DNA of 64,000 bases from Lysobacterales bacterium. GTDB lineage: Bacteria; Pseudomonadota; Gammaproteobacteria; Xanthomonadales; SZUA-36. Shown piece after piece: positions 1 to 7,478 of this stretch (within the stretch, counting starts at the first letter, position 1; each line of letters begins with the position of its first letter). The notes under the pieces were generated by a model, which saw nothing but the letters and a program-made list of their open reading frames with translations, ran no database searches and was not told the origin of the DNA. The stretch spans positions 1 through 64,000 of the forward strand of contig JAKITK010000005.1 of the NCBI GenBank assembly GCA_021648125.1, written 5' to 3'. The translations under genes were made by a program, and so were the position numbers.

Positions 1-125
1 CCCAAGGACTTTATGCGCTGCGTGATGGATGGATTAAACTTCACCATGCTAAATGAAACGCCCTGTGCGGAGCCGCATGCAGGGTGTTGTGGAAGCTGGG
101 GGAGAGAACCCCCCGGCTATCCGAT
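1..125 (+). mobile_element. Group IIC intron, 3' end (inserted in an attC site)
   Basis: This is the last part of a group II intron; the rest lies left of the window. Domain V can be folded at 58-94: a CGC catalytic triad (59-61) faces GTG (84-86), with a lower helix CGCCCTG/CAGGGTG, a two-base TG bulge and an upper helix TGCG/CGCA closed by a GAGC loop. Domain VI follows as a C-rich hairpin with a candidate branch-point A at 119, seven bases from the end in the usual CTATCCGAT context. A CGC triad and a short ORF-to-domain V distance are typical of bacterial class C introns. The following exon starts TATCTTTT, and its reverse complement is the end of a cassette gene. Known group IIC-attC introns insert at TTGTT/T in attC sites, opposite to the cassette genes, which matches this orientation. 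The 5' half and the upstream exon are not visible, so the assignment is strong but not complete. Confidence 0.75.
3..56 (+). CDS. Group II intron-encoded reverse transcriptase/maturase, C-terminal tail (partial)
   Basis: The frame beginning at base 3 reads 17 residues (QGLYALRDGWIKLHHAK) and stops with TGA at 54-56, immediately before intron domain V. In class C introns the reverse transcriptase ORF lies in domain IV and ends shortly before domain V, so both position and strand fit. The fragment is too short for domain recognition. The call rests mainly on context, and the rest of the protein is outside the window. Confidence 0.45.
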   Translation, partial: QGLYALRDGWIKLHHAK

Positions 126-646
126 TATCTTTTAATTTTGATGTTTTCAAATGCATGTACCGCTTGGGATATATATTTTCCTTTGTATTCTTTGAAATCT
201 TGAGTATGTAGACTTATGATTTTGGAGTCGTAAACATAGCAGTACATAACACCTTCCAGTTCTCTTGAATATTCTGAACCAGTCCATGATATCTTTGCAG
301 CAGGGATACCAGATATCTCAATAAACTCTATACTACTTTTTACAAACCCTTTGCGCTTCCTCTCAACGCCTTCTAGAAATTGTACCAAATATTTCTCAGC
401 TCCTTCCCTTAATTCATTTTTCGACAGCACTGGAAATTTTCCACCAGGATCAAATACGGTTATTTGAAGTACGGCCCCTGTTTTATCATGCTTATGAGCT
501 TTCTTGAAAACATGAACCGACCCTTTTCCGCGCATGTCATGAGATAGTGGCCCCTCAAAATATTGAGGAATTTCTATAACTCCAGCACCAAATTCAAATC
601 CAAATGCTGGCTGGGAGATGATCATTAAGAATAAAAGAACTCTCAT
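125..646 (-). CDS. Integron cassette protein with signal peptide, unknown function
   Basis: This is a 173-residue protein of no recognised family. The frame is open further upstream, but that stretch runs through the attC hairpin. The ATG at 646 gives a typical secretion signal (MRVLLFLMIISQPAFG) followed by a mature part beginning FEFGAGVIEIP, so this start is chosen. The rest is mixed alpha/beta and fairly charged, with no further membrane segment, so a periplasmic or secreted location is inferred. It is the sole gene of the third cassette of the integron. Its stop codon coincides with the boundary of the group IIC intron, and it still reads TAA at the predicted pre-insertion junction. Base composition is AT-rich compared with the housekeeping genes, as is usual for cassettes. 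Confidence 0.65.
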   Translation of the reverse strand: MRVLLFLMIISQPAFGFEFGAGVIEIPQYFEGPLSHDMRGKGSVHVFKKAHKHDKTGAVLQITVFDPGGKFPVLSKNELREGAEKYLVQFLEGVERKRKGFVKSSIEFIEISGIPAAKISWTGSEYSRELEGVMYCYVYDSKIISLHTQDFKEYKGKYISQAVHAFENIKIKR

Positions 647-667
647 AACATGATGTTTCCTTATAAA

Positions 668-787
668 GATAACGTCGCCCATAACCAGACGGCTAAAGCG
701 TTGTTTGTTTGTGCTAGAATGTAGCGCGGCGGAATGGCGCGCAAACAAACAACGCTTTAGCCGGTCTGCGTTAATGGGCCTTGTTAT
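668..787 (-). other. Integron attC recombination site (cassette 2/3 boundary)
   Basis: Read on the - strand, the site opens with ATAACAAGGCCCATTAACG and closes with GGTTATGGGCGACGTTAT, so simple R''/L'' and L'/R' boxes pair with each other. Between them a long imperfect inverted repeat (CGGCTAAAGCGTTGTTTGTT at 690-709 and its complement at 751-764 and beyond) encloses a variable loop. Length (about 120 bp), the unpaired bases in the stem and the GTTAT end are those of an attC site. It directly follows the VOC gene in the reading direction, as an attC should follow its cassette gene. Confidence 0.85.
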
Positions 788-791
788 ATTT

Positions 792-1211
792 TTATGTGGC
801 TTGTTGAGTTAAACTAAACCAATTACCAGAGTTATCTTTTCCTAATGCCTCAATACCATAAAATTGCTCTGTTGGAGGTTGAGTAAATTCAACGCCTTTT
901 GCTACAAGCTCATCGTAAGTCTTTTGACAATTATCAGTTTCAAAGACACCGACACCAAATGCACCATTTGAAACTAAGCTTCTAATTTTCTCAGCTGAAT
1001 CCTTATCAAACATTGGTCCTTCCTTAGGTTCAGCCAAAACTAACTCAAGTTTAGGTTGTGCTTTTGCAAACACTGTTAGCCAACGGAAACCACCGTCCAT
1101 TGTCATATCCATCCCTACTTCAAATCCGAGTTTTTCAGTATAGAATTTAAGGGCTTCATCCTGATCTAATACATGTACTGTGACATGGACTATTGCTTGT
1201 ATCATCTTCAA
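792..1211 (-). CDS. VOC (glyoxalase/bleomycin resistance/dioxygenase superfamily) protein
   Basis: This 139-residue protein carries a vicinal oxygen chelate fold. The N-terminal half opens with a beta strand and the family hallmark DQDEALKFYTEKLGFEVG. The C-terminal half ends GNWFSLTQ, where the second paired beta-alpha-beta-beta-beta module finishes. Such proteins bind a divalent metal or a small ligand as dimers; the substrate cannot be told from sequence. The ATG is preceded by an AAGGAG-type site. It is the second gene of the cassette, 58 bp downstream of an AraC-type regulator, and its stop lies four bases before attC. Cassette-borne VOC proteins are common and some give resistance to bleomycin or fosfomycin, but nothing here allows a drug to be named. 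Confidence 0.85.
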   Translation of the reverse strand: MKMIQAIVHVTVHVLDQDEALKFYTEKLGFEVGMDMTMDGGFRWLTVFAKAQPKLELVLAEPKEGPMFDKDSAEKIRSLVSNGAFGVGVFETDNCQKTYDELVAKGVEFTQPPTEQFYGIEALGKDNSGNWFSLTQQAT

Positions 1212-1269
1212 CTCCTTTATTAATTTTATAATTCTAACAGAAAGGAAATTATTCTTTTCTTCTATATTG

Positions 1270-1707
1270 CTATCTTCTTTTCTTCATTCCGTGATTTTTA
1301 AAACCAAATAAATTCTGCGAATAACATAGAGGAATAGACTGCATTGGAAATGCTAGAGATTCATTTGATAAGCCCCAAAGTTTACGACGATATTGTGTAG
1401 GCGACATCCCTACTTGTTTTTTGAAAAGAGAAGAAAAACTACCAACACTTGTATAACCAACCCTTTCACAGATTTCTCCTATGCTAAATTTTTCAGTTAT
1501 CAGCATATTTTTTGCTTTTTCAATTCTCAATCTAGCGACAAATGTATTTGGTGACTCACCAAATACATTTGTGAAAATTCTGGAAAAATGATATTGAGAC
1601 ATACACGAATATTTAGCTACTTTGGATAAGTTAAATGAGTCTGAGAAGTGCTCTTGAAGGTAGTCTCTTCCTAAACATATTTTTTTGTATTGAAAGTGCC
1701 TAATCAT
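1270..1707 (-). CDS. AraC/XylS-family transcriptional regulator (DNA-binding domain only)
   Basis: The 145-residue protein consists almost entirely of an AraC-type double helix-turn-helix. The first HTH is around residues 25-45 (NLSKVAKYSCMSQYHFSRIF). The second is around 75-98, with GEICERVGYTSVGSFSSLFK and the signature KKQVGMSPTQYRR. No ligand-binding domain is present. The ATG at 1707 is preferred over a GTG at 1722 because an AGGTGAG ribosome site sits ten bases upstream of it. Stand-alone AraC domains of this size are often encoded next to VOC proteins and activate them; here the VOC gene follows on the same strand. The start lies 26 bp from the preceding attC, so regulator and target travel as one cassette. 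Confidence 0.85.
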   Translation of the reverse strand: MIRHFQYKKICLGRDYLQEHFSDSFNLSKVAKYSCMSQYHFSRIFTNVFGESPNTFVARLRIEKAKNMLITEKFSIGEICERVGYTSVGSFSSLFKKQVGMSPTQYRRKLWGLSNESLAFPMQSIPLCYSQNLFGFKNHGMKKRR

Positions 1708-1732
1708 AAACTGGTAGCTCACCTTGGTTTAA

Positions 1733-1830
1733 ATATAACGCCCGCATCACTTGCCACAAAAAGGGGCGTGTTTTTTTGCTTCGCAAAAAACATGACGCTT
1801 TTTGTGGTCAAGTGGATGCGATTGTTAGGC
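1733..1830 (-). other. Integron attC recombination site (cassette 1/2 boundary)
   Basis: On the - strand the site runs from GCCTAAC (a perfect RYYYAAC box at 1824-1830) to GGGCGTTATAT at 1733-1744. Inside, ATCGCATCCACTTGACCACA pairs with TGTGGCAAGTGATGCGGGC through the L''/L' boxes, with unpaired bases in the stem. A second inner hairpin has TTTTTTGCGAAGCAAAAAAA at its tip. Length about 98 bp. It follows the amidase gene and precedes the AraC gene, so it closes cassette 1. Confidence 0.88.
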
Positions 1831-1924
1831 TTTTTAATTGTATTTAATTTAGTTGAATAACACTCTATGATATAGCTGTCATCTTTTTAAGCTTGGTGCA
1901 TAAATTTTATCGTTTAACTCTATC

Positions 1925-2854
1925 TCAGATGATGGGCACATTAATCTTAAAACTTCTGATTACCTTATTTTTTTTCTTCACCTCACCATTTTTCCACGAA
2001 TCAGGGATTGCTTTACCGCTGCCCATTGTTTCTTGCCGCCCTGAGGCTAAACAAAGCCCACTCCTAATAGCCCATTCCCCAACGTTATACCAAATTTCTG
2101 GACCAGGGCAGTTTTTATTAGCTGATTGACTATGTGCTAATACATATTTGAAGTTAGGTAGCTCCTCTTTCAAATAGAAAATAAGCTTACGACCACTCTT
2201 CAGTTGAGCAGGTGTCGGTTTATTTTTTCCTACTTCTCCATTTTTTTTATCATGCCTAAATTTACCTTCAAACTCAACAGAGACACTTCTTTGATTGAAA
2301 CCACTTGAACCATTGCATCTCACTTCATTATCATAGAGACGATAGATTGTGCCATCAGGTACAATAATGAAGTGAACACTAATCTTAAAATATTTTTCTA
2401 TATCATTTGGTTCCTTACGTAAAACGCCTGTCTGGTGTAAAACCAACGAGTCAATTGTTGCCAAATCTCTAGTTCTTCTATTGCTCAGCGATCTTTTTCT
2501 TTTACCCGTACCGAAGTTATCTTCTACTATATTGGGAGTAGCAGGGTTATCACCAAGAACTTCCTTTTTGAGAAATATTTTTCTACTTGCTTTTAGTGTC
2601 GAAGTAACATTGTCATTCTTGTCAAAATCTCTAATACCTTCATTCACTTTTTCTGTTTTATCCACAATTGCAGCATTCCCGTACACTTCAGAACTCCAGC
2701 ATAGTTCCTCTATAAAACTCCAGCATGGTTCTTCCATTAAAATAGTAGGATAGCCTAAAATACCAGGAGGATACGTACATGATCGAACTAACGTTCCTTG
2801 ATCAATATCATCTGTCTCAGTGGAACACATTATACCTGGCAATCTTCTGCTCAT
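1925..2854 (-). CDS. N-acetylmuramoyl-L-alanine amidase (Amidase_2/PGRP-like), integron cassette
   Basis: This 309-residue protein has a C-terminal zinc amidase domain from about residue 130 to 265. Visible motifs are a first zinc histidine in SLVLHQTG, the core VHFIIVPDGTIYRLYD, the strand RSVSVEFEGKF, and the second histidine plus cysteine in LAHSQSANKNCPGPEIW. Enzymes of this family cleave the bond between muramic acid and the stem peptide of peptidoglycan. The first 130 residues resemble nothing I recognise, are Cys/Pro-rich at the start (IMCSTETDD, RSCTYPPG) and carry no signal peptide. The C-terminal 45 residues are basic. An AAGGTGAAG ribosome site precedes the ATG. It is the first cassette behind attI. 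Absence of an export signal suggests either delivery by a specialised secretion route or a lysis role; no immunity gene is evident. Confidence 0.75.
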   Translation of the reverse strand: MSRRLPGIMCSTETDDIDQGTLVRSCTYPPGILGYPTILMEEPCWSFIEELCWSSEVYGNAAIVDKTEKVNEGIRDFDKNDNVTSTLKASRKIFLKKEVLGDNPATPNIVEDNFGTGKRKRSLSNRRTRDLATIDSLVLHQTGVLRKEPNDIEKYFKISVHFIIVPDGTIYRLYDNEVRCNGSSGFNQRSVSVEFEGKFRHDKKNGEVGKNKPTPAQLKSGRKLIFYLKEELPNFKYVLAHSQSANKNCPGPEIWYNVGEWAIRSGLCLASGRQETMGSGKAIPDSWKNGEVKKKNKVIRSFKINVPII

Positions 2855-2959
2855 CTCTTCACCTTTTTTTTAGTTTATCATGGTAATAAAAATAGTTTTT
2901 CATCTCAATAAATATTTCCACATCCTTTTTTTTGAAGGTAAAAATAGAAAAACTTGGAT

Positions 2960-3040
2960 GTTTTTAGCCTAACTTTGATTTATACAGCCAAACCCGAATA
3001 TCAAGCCATAGTTCTGTATAAGAATTTTCATTAGTCATAT
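2960..3040 (-). other. Putative integron attI site
   Basis: Between the first cassette and the divergent integrase remnant, the - strand contains AAAGTTAGGC, with a perfect GTTRRRY core (GTTAGGC, + strand 2967-2973). It is the expected crossover point between attI and cassette 1. Flanking bases up to about 3040 would be the rest of attI. The 180 bp beyond it up to the integrase start are AT-rich and probably hold the cassette promoter, but no single promoter stands out. Confidence 0.6.
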
Positions 3041-3217
3041 CGTGCTATCAATCTTATTGATTTGCAAGTGAAAATTTTAATTGCTAACTAGAGATAAATA
3101 AATAGGCAGAAATATCCCTAGATAAAAGCGGGATATTCCTATTTAAACGAGGGTAAGTCGTTGATATTATGTTTTCTGAAAGTGGTTTAATCTGGATATA
3201 CAGAATAGGGGCGGGAT

Positions 3218-3575
3218 ATGTCAAAACTATTAAATGAAGTCAGAAATACGCTGCGTGTACATCACTATGCAATAAAAACAGAGAAGGTTTATGTGCAGTG
3301 GATTAAGCGATATATATTTTTTCATAACATGACGCACCCGCTTGAGATGGGTAAAAATGAGCTTAAATTGGCTTTGTTTTCCTTGCGGGGTCAGTACAGT
3401 CTGATTGGGCGGCTATTGTATGGTAGTGGCTTGCGCTTAGTAGAATGTCTGAGATTACGGGTGATGATGGTCGACTCTTACCGATTAACTTTGACTGTCT
3501 ATTCTGGTAAAGGGGTAAAGACAGAGTAACGGTTTTACCCGAAACCGCCTGTGCGTTAAGCTTGCGAACGCACCG
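3218..3575 (+). pseudogene. intI: Integron integrase intI, decayed (internal deletion and frameshift)
   Basis: The reading frame starts MSKLLNEVRNTLRVHHYAIK and continues with the IntI N-terminal hallmark KVYVQWIKRYIFFHN and HPLEMG. After LKLALFSLRG it jumps straight to LIGRLLYGSGLRLVECLRLR, the region around the first catalytic arginine. About 90 residues of the core-binding region between these two blocks are therefore missing. A few codons later, SGKGVKTE ends in a stop; inserting one G in the run at 3510-3513 restores the conserved GKGGKDRVTVLPET in the next frame. The similarity ends near 3575, so the catalytic histidines and tyrosine are also lost. The gene is divergent from the cassettes, which is the normal integron layout. 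It cannot encode an active recombinase. Confidence 0.88.
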
Positions 3576-3582
3576 CCGTTTT

Positions 3583-4620
3583 CTAGGCCTCGTTAGCGAT
3601 AATTTCCAGCGCAAATGTTGCCAGGGGTTTGACCATCGCCCCAATCTTTTCAGCCTGAGCATTGGACGCATTTCCTATTTCAGCACGCTTGGCGACGCCC
3701 TGGCAGATGGCTGCCAGACGGAAGAAGCTAAAGGCTAGATAAAATGCCCAATTTGGAATGCGTTCAAAACCAAGCTCCATCTGCTGACAGTAGGCGGCGA
3801 CGAAATCTTTTTCGGAGGGAATATTCAGGGCGGCGCGATCCTTGCCCAGTAAACCCGACATGCCACCGGCCGCCTGAGGCATGCGCAGACACATACAGGT
3901 GTAGGCCAGATCAGCCCAGGGATGCCCCAGCGTTGACAACTCCCAGTCTAATACCGCAATGATTTCAGGCTTTTTCGGGTGGAACATCAGGTTATCCAGA
4001 CGGTAATCACCGTGCACCAGCCCAAGGCGGCCATCGTCTGCGGGCAGGGCGTTTTCCAACCAATCGATCAACTGGTTCATGGCGTCAATGTTTTGGGTTT
4101 CAGATGCCCAATACTGCCCACACCAGCGACCCAATTGGCGGTCAAAGTAGTTGCCAGGTTTGCCATAATCGGCCAGTCCCGCCGCTTTTATGTCTACGCA
4201 GTGTAAGGTTGTCAGTGTGTGATTCATGCTCCGGTAAAATGCCGGGCGTTCTGTTTCTGAGAGTTCCGGCAGGGCGGCGTCCCAGTATATTCTTCCCTGT
4301 TTGAACTCCATCAGGTAAAACATGCTGCCAATAATCGTCGGGTCTTCACATAGGTGGATCATCTTGGCGACCGCAACTGGCGTTGCCTCTAAGGCTTTCT
4401 GTATGCGGTACTCCCGGTCAACCGCATGTGCAGACTTTAGTAATTTTCCCGGTGGTTGCCGGCGCAGCACATAAGTGCCATCAGCGCTGGTGAGTTTAAA
4501 AGTAGGGTTGGACTGACCATTGTAGAATTTTTCTGCGCGAATAGGTCCTTTAAAACCCTCAATGCAGGATGATAGATATTTTTCCAGAGCAGCTAGCTTG
4601 AGTTCATTCACAGCAGTCAT
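3583..4620 (-). CDS. Phosphotransferase family protein (APH-like fold, ACAD10/11-type)
   Basis: This 345-residue protein has a choline/aminoglycoside-kinase fold. The N-lobe has YNGQSNPTFKL and the lysine-region YVLRRQPPGK. The catalytic loop is LVHGDYRLDNLMFH and the metal-binding aspartate lies in VLDWELSTLGHPWADLAY. This subfamily matches the kinase half of mammalian ACAD10/11, which phosphorylates 4-hydroxyacyl-CoAs so that the partner acyl-CoA dehydrogenase can dispose of them. Only three bases separate it from an acyl-CoA dehydrogenase gene upstream on the same strand, so the two are almost certainly co-transcribed and act in the same breakdown of hydroxylated fatty acids. Similarity to aminoglycoside kinases is only structural. 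The gene ends right against the integrase remnant. Confidence 0.85.
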   Translation of the reverse strand: MTAVNELKLAALEKYLSSCIEGFKGPIRAEKFYNGQSNPTFKLTSADGTYVLRRQPPGKLLKSAHAVDREYRIQKALEATPVAVAKMIHLCEDPTIIGSMFYLMEFKQGRIYWDAALPELSETERPAFYRSMNHTLTTLHCVDIKAAGLADYGKPGNYFDRQLGRWCGQYWASETQNIDAMNQLIDWLENALPADDGRLGLVHGDYRLDNLMFHPKKPEIIAVLDWELSTLGHPWADLAYTCMCLRMPQAAGGMSGLLGKDRAALNIPSEKDFVAAYCQQMELGFERIPNWAFYLAFSFFRLAAICQGVAKRAEIGNASNAQAEKIGAMVKPLATFALEIIANEA

Positions 4621-4623
4621 TGT

Positions 4624-5835
4624 TTAGTCCTCGTAGCGTCGTCCTAATAATCGTCCCAGTTGCATCATATGTACCTGGTCTGGGCCATCGGCAAGCCGCA
4701 GGCTGCGTTGGCCGGCATACATATGCGCGAGAAAGGTGTCCTGGCCAACCCCGGCTGCACCATAAATCTGGATTGCACGATCAATTACATCCAGCGCCAT
4801 CGACGGTGCCACAATTTTGATCATGGAAATTAAATCCTGAGCTTCTTTGTTACCTACTGTATCCATTTTTTCTGCAGCTTTCAGGGTTAGCAGTCTGGCT
4901 TGTTCTATCTGGCAAACGGAACGCGCGATATCTTCACGCACAGACTGATTTTTAATCAGTGGCCGCCCAAAGACTACCCGTGTATTGGCGCGTCTACACA
5001 TCATTTCCACGGCTCGTTGGGCAGCACCTACCGAACGCATACAGTGATGAATACGCCCAGGTCCAAGGCGACCCTGAGCAATTTCAAAACCGCGACCTTC
5101 ACCGCCGATAATGTTGCTAAGTGGTACGCGTACATTCTTAAAAGTAATTTCCGCGTGACCTTCAGGTGCATCGTCATAGCCCATCACGGTCATCGGCCGA
5201 ATAACCGTTACCCCGGGCTGATTCATGGGTATCAGTACCATTGATTGCTGAATATGCCGATTGGGGTTGTTGGCATCGGTTTTACCCATAACAATCATAA
5301 TTTCACAAGTTTTACGGCAGGCCCCGCTAATATAAAACTTATGCCCGTTAATCACATATTCATCGCCATCGCGGACAATACTGGTTTCTATGTTGGTGGC
5401 ATCGCTAGAGGCGGTATTGGGTTCGGTCATGGCAAATGCAGAACGAATATCACCGGATAACAAAGGCTCTAGCCACTGTTTTTGCTGATCCGCAGTAGCG
5501 TAACGAGCCAGCACTTCCATATTGCCAGTATCAGGGGCAGAGCAGTTAAAAACCTCGGGCGCCCAATGTACCCGGCCCATTAATTCAGCCAGAGGTGCGT
5601 ACTCTAAATTACTCAGGCCGGGGCTGTAGTCAGCATAGATTGGTGGCAGAAACAGATTCCAAAGGCCTTGAGCCTTCGCAATGATTTTCAATTCATTCAT
5701 GATGGCAGGTGTTTGCCAGCGATTATTTTCAATCTGCTGATGGAAAGTAGCTTCGTTTGGATAAATGTATTCATCCATAAAGTCGCTGAGCTGGGAGCGT
5801 AATTTTTTAACTTTGTCAGTGTATTCAAAATGCAT
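4624..5835 (-). CDS. Acyl-CoA dehydrogenase family protein (ACAD11-like)
   Basis: The 403-residue length fits a soluble FAD-dependent acyl-CoA dehydrogenase. The FAD/substrate signature [20 protein letters not shown] lies near residues 130-155. Further blocks are [15 protein letters not shown], the helical-domain motif [19 protein letters not shown], the FAD-contacting RVVFGRPL and the C-terminal [13 protein letters not shown]. The start [16 protein letters not shown] is a normal N-terminus. It oxidises acyl-CoAs to enoyl-CoAs and passes electrons to ETF. With the phosphotransferase three bases downstream it forms the two-gene equivalent of the fused ACAD11 protein, which suggests that 4-hydroxy fatty acids are the substrate; the exact chain length is not predictable. 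Confidence 0.9.
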   Translation of the reverse strand: MHFEYTDKVKKLRSQLSDFMDEYIYPNEATFHQQIENNRWQTPAIMNELKIIAKAQGLWNLFLPPIYADYSPGLSNLEYAPLAELMGRVHWAPEVFNCSAPDTGNMEVLARYATADQQKQWLEPLLSGDIRSAFAMTEPNTASSDATNIETSIVRDGDEYVINGHKFYISGACRKTCEIMIVMGKTDANNPNRHIQQSMVLIPMNQPGVTVIRPMTVMGYDDAPEGHAEITFKNVRVPLSNIIGGEGRGFEIAQGRLGPGRIHHCMRSVGAAQRAVEMMCRRANTRVVFGRPLIKNQSVREDIARSVCQIEQARLLTLKAAEKMDTVGNKEAQDLISMIKIVAPSMALDVIDRAIQIYGAAGVGQDTFLAHMYAGQRSLRLADGPDQVHMMQLGRLLGRRYED

Positions 5836-6349
5836 GAGTAGACCTGCTATTGGTGGTTAATGTGTATTGCCGTTATTCTCAGTCAATCTTCACCGACATT
5901 CCCGGTTTATCTTCACCGACATTCTCGCTTTATATCAGCGTCATTCCCGTTTTTTCCTCAGCGTCATTCCCGCGAAGGCGGGAACCCAGCACCACAGTAA
6001 AAAAACCTCCGGTTTCCCGCCTTCGCGGTAATCACGATTCTATGGAGGTACTGGCATTTAACGACTGACTATTATGCTAACACTAATGAGGTTGATTCGG
6101 CATCCATTCCCCAAGCACAAGATTGAAACACGGATGCTGTCGACAGCATAATAAACTCAAAAATAAGCTCTGGAACAACTTTGTGGGTATTGAATAATAC
6201 GTTTAGTGCTGCAAGTATTCCACCAGACCACAAGGTGAGTTATAGTATGCGCTGGTTTTGATGATCTATACAAGAGCAGTAGTTAATGGAATCTAATCCC
6301 ACCCAAACATACCGACATTCGACTCGGTATTCGGCGTTTTTAGCGCTGA
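5836..6349. repeat. Intergenic region with tandem CATTCCCG repeats and a palindrome
   Basis: No gene is seen in these 514 bp. From 5888 to 5984 a unit of about 23 bp beginning TTCACCGACATTCCCGG is repeated four times with drift. The last unit runs into a palindrome, CATTCCCGCGAAGGCGGGAA (5965-5984), whose arms recur inverted at 6011-6030 (TTTCCCGCCTTCGCGG). This is the widespread REP-like intergenic type. From 6110 on, GAAACACGGATGCTG recalls the interior of MITE family B and may be a relic. The promoter of the mrp operon should lie in 6150-6340 but I cannot pinpoint it. Confidence 0.6.
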
Positions 6350-6862
6350 ATGAACCGTTTTGTGCCGATGCAATCAGTTAAGCGCGTTAGTTGGGTTAGT
6401 GTTTTATTCTTAGCGCTGCTATTGGTTGTAGCCTGGCTGCTATGGTCGGGCATGTTCAAGCCGTTATTGCTTGGCTTGGGTGTGTTTTCTTGTGTAATCA
6501 GTTTATGGGTGGCTAAACGGATTGGCTTTTTTGAGGAATCCTACGCCCTTGGTGTAATCCCGGGTTTGCTGCGTTATTGGCTTTGGCTATTGTGGGAAAT
6601 AGTCAAAACCAGTGTTGATGTAGCGCGCATAATTTTGCATCCTAAGTTACCAATAAGCCCGACTATTGTTGAATTTAAAGCATTGCCCAAGGGGCCGGTC
6701 GGGCAGGTGATTTTGGCCAACTCGATTACCCTGACCCCAGGTACTGTAACTCTCGATGTTTATGAAGACACTCTGCGGGTACACTGCCTGACCAAGGCCG
6801 GTGCAGAACAATTGCTGCTGGGAGAATTTAACTCGCGTGCGGCAAAATTAACCAGGGACTGA
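6350..6862 (+). CDS. mrpE: Na+/H+ antiporter subunit MrpE
   Basis: This is a 170-residue inner-membrane protein with two or three hydrophobic helices in the first 85 residues (VLFLALLLVVAWLLWSG and following) and a cytoplasmic C-terminal half. The family markers are LLRYWLWLLWEIVKTSVDVA and VILANSITLTPGTVTLDV. MrpE is a small accessory subunit of the multisubunit Mrp/Mnh cation:proton antiporter and is needed for stability rather than proton transfer. It is the first gene of a nine-gene run on the + strand, with two bases between its stop and the next start. An internal ATG at 6368 would also give a plausible protein. Confidence 0.9.
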   Translation: MNRFVPMQSVKRVSWVSVLFLALLLVVAWLLWSGMFKPLLLGLGVFSCVISLWVAKRIGFFEESYALGVIPGLLRYWLWLLWEIVKTSVDVARIILHPKLPISPTIVEFKALPKGPVGQVILANSITLTPGTVTLDVYEDTLRVHCLTKAGAEQLLLGEFNSRAAKLTRD

Positions 6863-6864
6863 AT

Positions 6865-7167
6865 ATGTTTTATGTAGTCTCAATTGCAATAATGCTTACT
6901 ATGGCTTTGGCTTTGGTACGCGCCTTTCTTGGCCCCAGCGTGTATGACCGCGTATTGTCGGTTAATGTCTTTGGTACCAAAACCACCTTGTTGCTTGCAG
7001 TAATCGCCTTTTTGTATGGTCGTCCGGACTTCCTTGATCTGGCGCTGGCTTATGCAATGATTAACTTTATTGGTATTTTGGCAGTGTTGAAGTTTTTTCA
7101 GGTGCGCTCAAACCAACAACAAAAAAATCAGTTGCCGGGAGATGACTTAAATGACAACCGTGATTGA
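6865..7167 (+). CDS. mrpF: Na+/H+ antiporter subunit MrpF
   Basis: This 100-residue hydrophobic protein has three predicted membrane helices and the MrpF signature RAFLGPSVYDRVLSVNVFGT after the first helix. It continues FLDLALAYAMINFIGILAVLKF. MrpF is a small integral subunit of the Mrp antiporter complex. The gene starts two bases after mrpE and its 3' end overlaps mrpG by 17 bp, so translation is coupled. Confidence 0.92.
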   Translation: MFYVVSIAIMLTMALALVRAFLGPSVYDRVLSVNVFGTKTTLLLAVIAFLYGRPDFLDLALAYAMINFIGILAVLKFFQVRSNQQQKNQLPGDDLNDNRD

Positions 7168-7474
7168 TATTCTTAGCTGGGTACTGCTGTTGGCGGGTAG
7201 TATATTTGTTTTTATTGGTGGCATAGGAACATTGCGTTTTCCGACTTTCTACACCCGCTTGCACGCAGCAAGTTTAACCGACGGAATAGGTACCATTCTG
7301 ATTCTAGGCGGGCTTGTCTTACAGGCTGGTTGGACTCTCGCTGCCTTTAAGTTATTGGCAATCTTGGTTTTTCTGCTGTTAACGGGGCCTACTGCCGCAT
7401 ATGCCTTGGCAAACGCTGCAGATATGTCAGGAATGAAGCCTGAGGAGAATGAAGTCAGCGAGGTTGAGAAATGA
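7151..7474 (+). CDS. mrpG: Na+/H+ antiporter subunit MrpG
   Basis: This 107-residue protein has three membrane helices. The MrpG motif GGIGTLRFPTFYTRLHAASL sits between helices 1 and 2, followed by TDGIGTILILGGL. Near the C-terminus LTGPTAAYALANAA is typical of the family. It overlaps mrpF by 17 bp and its own end overlaps, or nearly touches, the start of the fused subunit gene that follows. The role is structural within the membrane antiporter. Confidence 0.92.
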   Translation: MTTVIDILSWVLLLAGSIFVFIGGIGTLRFPTFYTRLHAASLTDGIGTILILGGLVLQAGWTLAAFKLLAILVFLLLTGPTAAYALANAADMSGMKPEENEVSEVEK

Positions 7475-7478
7475 AGCA

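Noticed and set aside
1893-2129. Small + strand gene that could be an immunity protein for the amidase
   Set aside because: It is antisense to the amidase 3' end and attC spacer, with no ribosome site.
3583-4620. Aminoglycoside resistance kinase next to the integron
   Set aside because: It pairs with an acyl-CoA dehydrogenase, lies outside the attC-bounded region and matches ACAD10/11-type kinases better.
5888-5984. Short tandem repeats that could suggest a CRISPR array
   Set aside because: The units drift, have no unique spacers of constant length and run into a REP-type palindrome; no cas genes are near.
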